Source: JBGPTF01 sp041490445 (GTDB lineage Bacteria; Acidobacteriota; Terriglobia; Acidiferrales; UBA7541). Taken from it: a DNA stretch of 64,000 bases. Position numbers and translations under genes: made by a program. This document shows positions 59,492 through 64,000 of this stretch, one piece after another. Every line of letters starts with the position of its first letter. Position 1 is the first letter of the stretch. The notes under the pieces were generated by a model. It had not been told where the DNA came from. It saw only the letters and a program-made list of their open reading frames with translations, and did not search any database. Location: contig JBGPTF010000016.1 of NCBI GenBank assembly GCA_041490445.1, forward strand, positions 1 through 64,000, written 5' to 3'.

Positions 59492-60616
59492 CTACCGTGC
59501 CGCCGCTCCGTGGACCTCGCTGCGAATCAGCATGCAGTCACCATAACTGTAAAAGCGATACCCTTGCTCGACCGCGTGGTGATAGGCCCGCAGGATGAAT
59601 TCGCGGCCGGCGAATGCGGCGACAAGAACCAGCAGGCTCGACTTCGGCAGGTGAAAATTCGTCAGCAACTGATCCACCGCGCGAAACCGAAATCCGGGAG
59701 AGATGAAAATGTCCGTTTCGGCTCGGCCGGCGATGAGCAAATTCCCCGCACCGGCCACATCGGCTTTTTGCGCGGCATCCTCGAGGGCACGAACGACGGT
59801 TGTGCCGACAGCCAGCACGGGCCTCTGCTCGCGGCGCGCCTGTGCAATGGCCGCCACGGTCTCCTCGGGAATCTCATAGGCCTCTCGGTGCATTCGATGC
59901 TCTTCCAAGCGCTGCGAGCGGATGGGCTCGAACGTGCCGAGCCCGACTTTGAGAGTGACCTCACGCATCTCGACCCCTCGCGCAGCAATTTGTTCCAGAA
60001 TGCGCTGGGAAAAATGCAGCCCCGCGGTTGGCGCCGCCACGGCGATTCCCTCTCGAGCAAAAAGGGTTTGATACCGCTCGCGGTCCGCCGGCTCATCGGG
60101 CCGCTTGATGTAGGGCGGCAAGGGAATGTGGCCGAAACGCTCGATCGCCCGGAGCAGGTCTTCACCTCCGCTGAAACGAAGCTGGCGCATGCCGTACGAC
60201 CCGCGGCCGATCACGACCGCTTCCAATTCGCCCTGGCCGAAACGAATGTGCTCGCCGATCGGGACCTTTCGCCCCGGCCGCACCAGCGCTTCCCATGTGC
60301 CGGGTTCGACCTGGCGGACAAGCAACACTTCGATGGGCGCTTGCAGATGGCGGCCGTGTGCCGGATTGTGTCGAGAAACCGGCTCGGCGTGGATTCCAAC
60401 CCGATGGCCGAACAGCCGGGCCGGCAGCACCCGCGCGTTGTTGACAATCAGCAGTTCGTCGCCACGAAGCAGCCCAGGAAAATCAGCGAATTCCCGGTCC
60501 TCCCAGCATTGCGCACCGCGGTCGAGGAACAGCAGGCGCGAGGCATCGCGCTCTGCCAGGGGGCGCTGTGCGATTCGCTCACGCGGCAAATCGTAGTTGA
60601 ATTCCTCTAATCGCAC
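59492..60616 (-). CDS. queA: S-adenosylmethionine:tRNA ribosyltransferase-isomerase QueA
   Basis: A 374-residue enzyme. It contains the family blocks YDLPRERIAQRPLAERDASR, LLIVNNARVLPARLFG, HIPLPPYIKRPDEPADRERY, AAPTAGLHFSQRILEQIA, and TNFHLPKSSLLVLVAAFAGR near the C-terminus. It transfers the ribosyl of SAM to preQ1-tRNA, giving epoxyqueuosine at wobble position 34. No other queuosine gene (tgt, queG) is in the window. The region up to the divergent methyltransferase gene is only 225 bases. Confidence 0.96.
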   Translation of the reverse strand: MRLEEFNYDLPRERIAQRPLAERDASRLLFLDRGAQCWEDREFADFPGLLRGDELLIVNNARVLPARLFGHRVGIHAEPVSRHNPAHGRHLQAPIEVLLVRQVEPGTWEALVRPGRKVPIGEHIRFGQGELEAVVIGRGSYGMRQLRFSGGEDLLRAIERFGHIPLPPYIKRPDEPADRERYQTLFAREGIAVAAPTAGLHFSQRILEQIAARGVEMREVTLKVGLGTFEPIRSQRLEEHRMHREAYEIPEETVAAIAQARREQRPVLAVGTTVVRALEDAAQKADVAGAGNLLIAGRAETDIFISPGFRFRAVDQLLTNFHLPKSSLLVLVAAFAGREFILRAYHHAVEQGYRFYSYGDCMLIRSEVHGAAAR

Positions 60617-60720
60617 GCCTCAACCTCGCCAAGGAGTTTTCTGCCAAGCGACTCACGACAATCATCGATACCTAAAGATGGACTAGTATCTCCTGCAAGA
60701 ATGTGTTATGAGAACGCAAA

Positions 60721-60805
60721 CGTTTGGTTGCTCCACTGTATCTAGCGTTGTTCCGCTGCACGGGCTGCGGGTTGTCGCCCTCCTTCGGTTAATTGTAACC
60801 AAACG
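60721..60805. repeat. Inverted repeat upstream of the methyltransferase gene
   Basis: CGTTTGGTT (60721-60729) is the exact complement of AACCAAACG (60797-60805), 67 bases apart, within the 225-base divergent region between queA and the methyltransferase gene. It could be paired regulator half-sites, a long-loop leader structure, or chance. Confidence 0.35.
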
Positions 60806-60841
60806 GAAGATCACAGCTCTCATAGAGAACAGGAATCATTC

Positions 60842-62008
60842 GTGCCCGAGCCTCAGGTCATTATCAGTCAGCGAGGCGCCACCCGCCTTCATTTCGGCCA
60901 CCTGTGGGTATATCGGAGCGACCTCCGCAGTGTGCAGGCCGGCCCCGGCGACGTCGTCCGCCTGACCGATGAACGGGGCCGCTTCCTTGGCCGGGCATTC
61001 TATAGCGATCGCTCACAGATCTCCTTGCGCCTGGTGACGCGAGATGACGCACCTGTCAATCGCGCATTTTTCGCCGAGCGCCTGCTCGCCGCCGCGGAAT
61101 ACCGCAAGCGCGTCGTCGAAGATACGGAAGTCTTCCGCCTCGCGTATGCGGGCAGCGACGGCATTCCCTCCCTGATCGTGGACCGATACAAGGATTACCT
61201 GGTTATCCAGACACTTAGCCAGGCGGCAGAACGGCTCAAGTCCGAATTCGTCGAAATCCTCGTCGAGCTCTTCTCCCCACGCGGCATCCTCGAGCGCAAC
61301 GATCCGAGAGTCCGCCTGCTCGAAGGCCTCGACCAGCGAGTCTCACTCCTCCATGGTGAAGTCCCAGAGGAGGTAATCGCTCGTGAGAACGGCGTCGCAT
61401 TCGGTTATGACTTGTTCAAGGGGCAAAAGACGGGAGCCTTTCTCGATCAGCGCGAAAACCGCCGCGAGGCACGGCAGTATGCCACCGGGGACGTCCTCGA
61501 TTGTTTCTCCTACAACGGCGGATTTGCGCTCACAGTCGCGGGGCGGGCTGGTTCTGTCGAAGCTGTGGACCTCTCGCCCGCCGCCATCGAAGCCGGGCGC
61601 CGGAACCAGGAGCGCAACGGCATCTCCAATGTCACGTTCCGGGAAGGCAACGCCTTCGATGTTCTGAAAGAGTGCGATGAAATCGGCCGCCGTTTCGATA
61701 TGGTCATCCTAGATCCCCCGGCCTTTGCCAAGAACCGCGACAGTATTCCAGCCGCCCGCCGGGGCTACAAGGAAATCAATCTTCGCGCGCTCAAGATCCT
61801 GCGCAAGGGGGGCTGCTTGATCACCTCCTCCTGCTCGCATCACTTCTCCGAAGCCCTCTTCCTGCAGGTTGTCGCTGAAGCCGCGGTTGATGCGCGCCGC
61901 ACGTGCGTCGTCATTGATCGCCGGACCCAGGCGCGGGACCATCCAATCCTCCTGACCATGCCCGAAACACATTATATCAAGTGCTTAGTACTGCGCGTCT
62001 TAGACTAG
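60842..62008 (+). CDS. RlmI-type class I SAM-dependent rRNA (cytosine-C5) methyltransferase
   Basis: A 388-residue protein. An N-terminal PUA domain (about 1-75; RSVQAGPGDVVRLTDERGRF), a central domain (LIVDRYKDYLVIQTLSQAAE) and a Rossmann methyltransferase domain with VLDCFSYNGGFALTVAGRAG (SAM site), DPPAFAKN (catalytic loop), and GGCLITSSCSHH with the catalytic cysteine. The order matches RlmI, which methylates a 23S rRNA cytidine; the target here is inferred. The start is GTG at 60842, next to GAACAGGAAT. Confidence 0.9.
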   Translation: MPEPQVIISQRGATRLHFGHLWVYRSDLRSVQAGPGDVVRLTDERGRFLGRAFYSDRSQISLRLVTRDDAPVNRAFFAERLLAAAEYRKRVVEDTEVFRLAYAGSDGIPSLIVDRYKDYLVIQTLSQAAERLKSEFVEILVELFSPRGILERNDPRVRLLEGLDQRVSLLHGEVPEEVIARENGVAFGYDLFKGQKTGAFLDQRENRREARQYATGDVLDCFSYNGGFALTVAGRAGSVEAVDLSPAAIEAGRRNQERNGISNVTFREGNAFDVLKECDEIGRRFDMVILDPPAFAKNRDSIPAARRGYKEINLRALKILRKGGCLITSSCSHHFSEALFLQVVAEAAVDARRTCVVIDRRTQARDHPILLTMPETHYIKCLVLRVLD

Positions 62009-62054
62009 ATTTATATTCATTCAACCTATTGATACTACAAGACTTCAAAATAAC

Positions 62055-62083
62055 TTGACAACATAGAACGCATATATTATGCT
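62055..62083 (+). promoter_or_regulatory. Promoter of hsp20
   Basis: TTGACA (62055-62060), 17 bases, then TATGCT (62078-62083), inside a markedly AT-rich stretch. It looks sigma-70-like rather than a clear heat-shock-sigma promoter. No CIRCE or ROSE-type element was recognised. Confidence 0.6.
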
Positions 62084-62117
62084 TTCTTTCTGCTGACATT
62101 GTCGCAGGAGGTTAAAA

Positions 62118-62573
62118 GTGACCACCATTACCCGCTGGGACCCATTCCACAACCTTGGAACTCTGCAAGACCAGATGAACCGTTTGTTCGCGGACACTTT
62201 CCGCGGCCGCGGCGATGAGTCAGCCCTGACGACATGGGCGCCACCGGTCGACATCTACGACACCGAGAATGAGCTCGTGCTGAAGGCTGATCTCCCGGAC
62301 CTCAACGAGAAGGATCTCGACATCCGGATCGAAAACAACATGCTGACGATTCAAGGGGAGCGGAAATTCGAGGAGACGGTAAACAAAGACAACTATCTGC
62401 GTGTGGAGCGGTCCTTTGGCTCCTTCACGCGGAGCTTCTCGCTGCCAAACACCGTGGACACCGAAGGCATCCACGCGGAATACCGCAACGGCGTGCTGAC
62501 AGTGCAGCTCCCGAAACGCGCGGAAGCCAAGCCGAAGCAGGTGAAGGTGAAGGTCACCAACGGCTCAAGGTAA
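62118..62573 (+). CDS. Small heat-shock protein Hsp20
   Basis: A 151-residue alpha-crystallin-type chaperone. The N-terminal arm (TRWDPFHNLGTLQDQMNRLF) precedes the alpha-crystallin domain (about 42-135; APPVDIYDTENELVLKADLP). The conserved GVLTVQLPK (A-x-x-x-n-GvL motif) and a C-terminal basic tail follow. It holds unfolding proteins for ClpB/DnaK, and clpB starts 78 bases downstream. The start is GTG at 62118 with AGGAGG upstream. A strong terminator follows, so it can be expressed separately from clpB. Confidence 0.95.
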   Translation: MTTITRWDPFHNLGTLQDQMNRLFADTFRGRGDESALTTWAPPVDIYDTENELVLKADLPDLNEKDLDIRIENNMLTIQGERKFEETVNKDNYLRVERSFGSFTRSFSLPNTVDTEGIHAEYRNGVLTVQLPKRAEAKPKQVKVKVTNGSR

Positions 62574-62584
62574 ACCATCCGGCA

Positions 62585-62612
62585 GGGGCCCGCTGCGGCG
62601 GGCCCCTTTTTT
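62585..62612 (+). terminator. Rho-independent terminator between hsp20 and clpB
   Basis: GGGGCCCGC (62585-62593), TGCG loop, GCGGGCCCC (62598-62606), then six T. It should attenuate read-through from hsp20 into clpB. Confidence 0.92.
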
Positions 62613-62651
62613 GTGTTTGCAGGCAAGCGAAGAGAGATTTGAGGATGAGCG

Positions 62652-64000
62652 ATGCTGCGATTCGACAAATTCACCGTGAAGGCGCAGGAAGCATTGCAGG
62701 CTGCGCAGGAGATTGGCGGTCGTGCGGGACAGCAACAGATCGAACCGGTCCACCTCCTTTCGGCGCTCGTAGCGCAAGACGATGGCGTTGCGCCGCCACT
62801 GCTCGCGAAGCTCGGTGTTTCGCCGGAGGCCTTTGCCCGCGAAACGGACATCGAGATCGAGCGCCTGCCAAAGGTTTCAGGGGTCGCGCAGCAGTATCTT
62901 AGCCAGGCTACGAACGACGTCATGAGCCGCGCCTTTGATGAAGCCGGGCGCTTCAAGGACGATTATGTCTCGACCGAGCATCTGCTGCTTGCCATCGCCG
63001 GGGCGCCCCGCGATCCTGCGGGAAAACTCTTGGCGAAACACGGCGCGAGCCACGATGCCATCTTGCAAGCGCTGGCTTCGGTCCGCGGCAGCCATCGCGT
63101 GACCAGCCAGACCCCGGAATCCACATATCGCGCGCTCCAACAGTACGCCCGCGATCTGACGGATCTCGCGCGCCGCGGCAAGCTCGATCCCGTGATTGGC
63201 CGCGATGAAGAGATTCGGCGCGTGATGCAGATCCTCGCGCGGCGGACCAAGAACAACCCCGTGCTGATTGGCGAGCCGGGCGTGGGCAAGACAGCCATTG
63301 TCGAAGGCCTGGCGCAACGGATCGTCTCCGGCGACGTTCCCGAGGTGCTGAAGCCCAAGCGAATTGTCGCGCTGGATTTGGCCGCGCTGGTGGCTGGGAC
63401 GAAATACCGCGGCGAATTCGAAGATCGCTTGAAAGCCGTACTGAAGGAAATCACGGAAGCCGAAGGCCAGATCATCCTGTTCATTGACGAGCTGCACACT
63501 CTGGTCGGCGCGGGCGCCGCCGAAGGTGCGATGGACGCGTCGAACATGCTGAAGCCGGCGCTGGCGCGGGGCGAACTGCGCGCCATCGGCGCCACCACCC
63601 TGAACGAATACCGCAAGTACATCGAAAAAGATCCGGCGCTCGAGCGCCGCTTCCAGCCCGTGCTAGTCGGTGAACCATCGGTGGAGGACACAATTGCGAT
63701 CCTGCGCGGATTGAAAGAGCGCTATGAAGTCCATCACGGCGTCCGCATCAAAGACGCTGCCATCGTTGCCGCCGCGGTGCTCTCGCAACGCTACATCTCC
63801 GACCGCTTTCTGCCGGACAAAGCCATCGACCTGGTGGACGAAGCCGCGGCCGGACTGCGGATGGAGATTGATTCTCTGCCCACGGAGATTGACGAGATCG
63901 AACGGCGCGTCATGCAGCTCGAAATCGAGCGGCAGGCCCTTCGCAAGGAATCCGACGCGCATTCCCGCGAGCGCCTTGGCGAGATCGAGAGTGAGTTGGG
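62652..64000 (+). CDS. clpB: ATP-dependent disaggregase ClpB (runs off right edge)
   Basis: The first 449 residues of ClpB. MLRFDKFTVKAQEALQAAQE begins the N-terminal Clp repeat domain (about 1-145). NBD1 follows with Walker A GEPGVGKTAIVEG, Walker B IILFIDELHTLVGAG, ATTLNEYRKYIEKDPALERR and the start of the middle coiled coil (IERRVMQLEIERQALRKESD). The long helical insert identifies ClpB rather than ClpC/ClpA. It resolubilises aggregates with DnaK, and Hsp20 just upstream is a functional partner. GAGG lies a few bases before the ATG at 62652. NBD2 is outside the window. Confidence 0.95.
   Translation, partial: MLRFDKFTVKAQEALQAAQEIGGRAGQQQIEPVHLLSALVAQDDGVAPPLLAKLGVSPEAFARETDIEIERLPKVSGVAQQYLSQATNDVMSRAFDEAGRFKDDYVSTEHLLLAIAGAPRDPAGKLLAKHGASHDAILQALASVRGSHRVTSQTPESTYRALQQYARDLTDLARRGKLDPVIGRDEEIRRVMQILARRTKNNPVLIGEPGVGKTAIVEGLAQRIVSGDVPEVLKPKRIVALDLAALVAGTKYRGEFEDRLKAVLKEITEAEGQIILFIDELHTLVGAGAAEGAMDASNMLKPALARGELRAIGATTLNEYRKYIEKDPALERRFQPVLVGEPSVEDTIAILRGLKERYEVHHGVRIKDAAIVAAAVLSQRYISDRFLPDKAIDLVDEAAAGLRMEIDSLPTEIDEIERRVMQLEIERQALRKESDAHSRERLGEIESEL

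Noticed and set aside
58834..60610. Long open frames opposite queA and the metallophosphoesterase
   Set aside because: They are antisense to clearly conserved genes and are explained by high GC content, which reduces stop codons.
1..64000. CRISPR arrays, rRNA or tRNA genes
   Set aside because: No regularly spaced repeat series and no rRNA or tRNA-like cloverleaf sequence was noticed in the intergenic gaps; a covariance-model scan would settle tRNAs.

Overview
The window looks like a bacterial chromosome segment, most plausibly from an Acidobacteriota. This is inferred from two orphan MacB/FtsX-type permeases of the duplicated acidobacterial kind (one coupled to a PadR regulator), a very large Oar-like TonB-dependent receptor, and the general gene content. 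No rRNA or tRNA gene was found, so placement is by gene families only.

Left part (about 1-35.2 kb) is accessory and decaying. It carries remnants of rve-type transposases at both ends and in between (1-261, 6550-6729, 11318-11567, 21367-22385, 31626-31859), two serine-recombinase relics (32133-32230, 32369-32880), a chimeric double pseudogene (4663-5150) and a YceI-TPR gene with two lesions (6843-7852). Intact genes among these are two ADOP permeases, a zinc-free MDR oxidoreductase, a DinB protein, a MarR-GNAT fusion with a perfect palindrome at its promoter, a PadR regulator, and a 9 kb cyclic beta-1,2-glucan synthase-like gene (22538-31345) bracketed by transposase relics.

The most coherent accessory system is a divergon at 11.8-20.9 kb. 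An RpiR/SIS regulator faces a four-gene minus-strand cluster: Oar-like TonB receptor, MenC/N-acylamino-acid-racemase-type enolase, Tat-exported M19 dipeptidase-like protein, and a membrane-anchored beta-lactamase-fold serine hydrolase. Two copies of the same palindrome (TGCAAYGTWTGTTGCA) sit in the divergent promoter region, one just downstream of a near-consensus promoter. I infer uptake and breakdown of acylated or D-residue-containing peptides, possibly cell-wall fragments.

At 33.1-35.2 kb an AlbA_2 (Schlafen-like) gene is followed by an HNH endonuclease gene, next to recombinase debris. This is a candidate unstudied defence-type pair.

Right part (about 35.5-64 kb) is visibly more GC-rich, densely packed and housekeeping: greA; a CDP-alcohol phosphatidyltransferase-like protein whose catalytic Asp residues are replaced; isoaspartyl peptidase; a beta-barrel protein; an EF-G paralogue with NWMD in place of NKxD; a Cys/Met-metabolism PLP enzyme; a LysM lytic transglycosylase; a charge-segregated histone-like protein; a HipA-like kinase with DUF3037 pair; a complete 2-oxoacid dehydrogenase operon (lpd-lipB-E1alpha-E1beta-E2); a DksA/TraR zinc finger; comF; an HNH protein; a PD-(D/E)XK-like nuclease operon; queA; an RlmI-type methyltransferase; hsp20; and clpB, which runs off the right edge.
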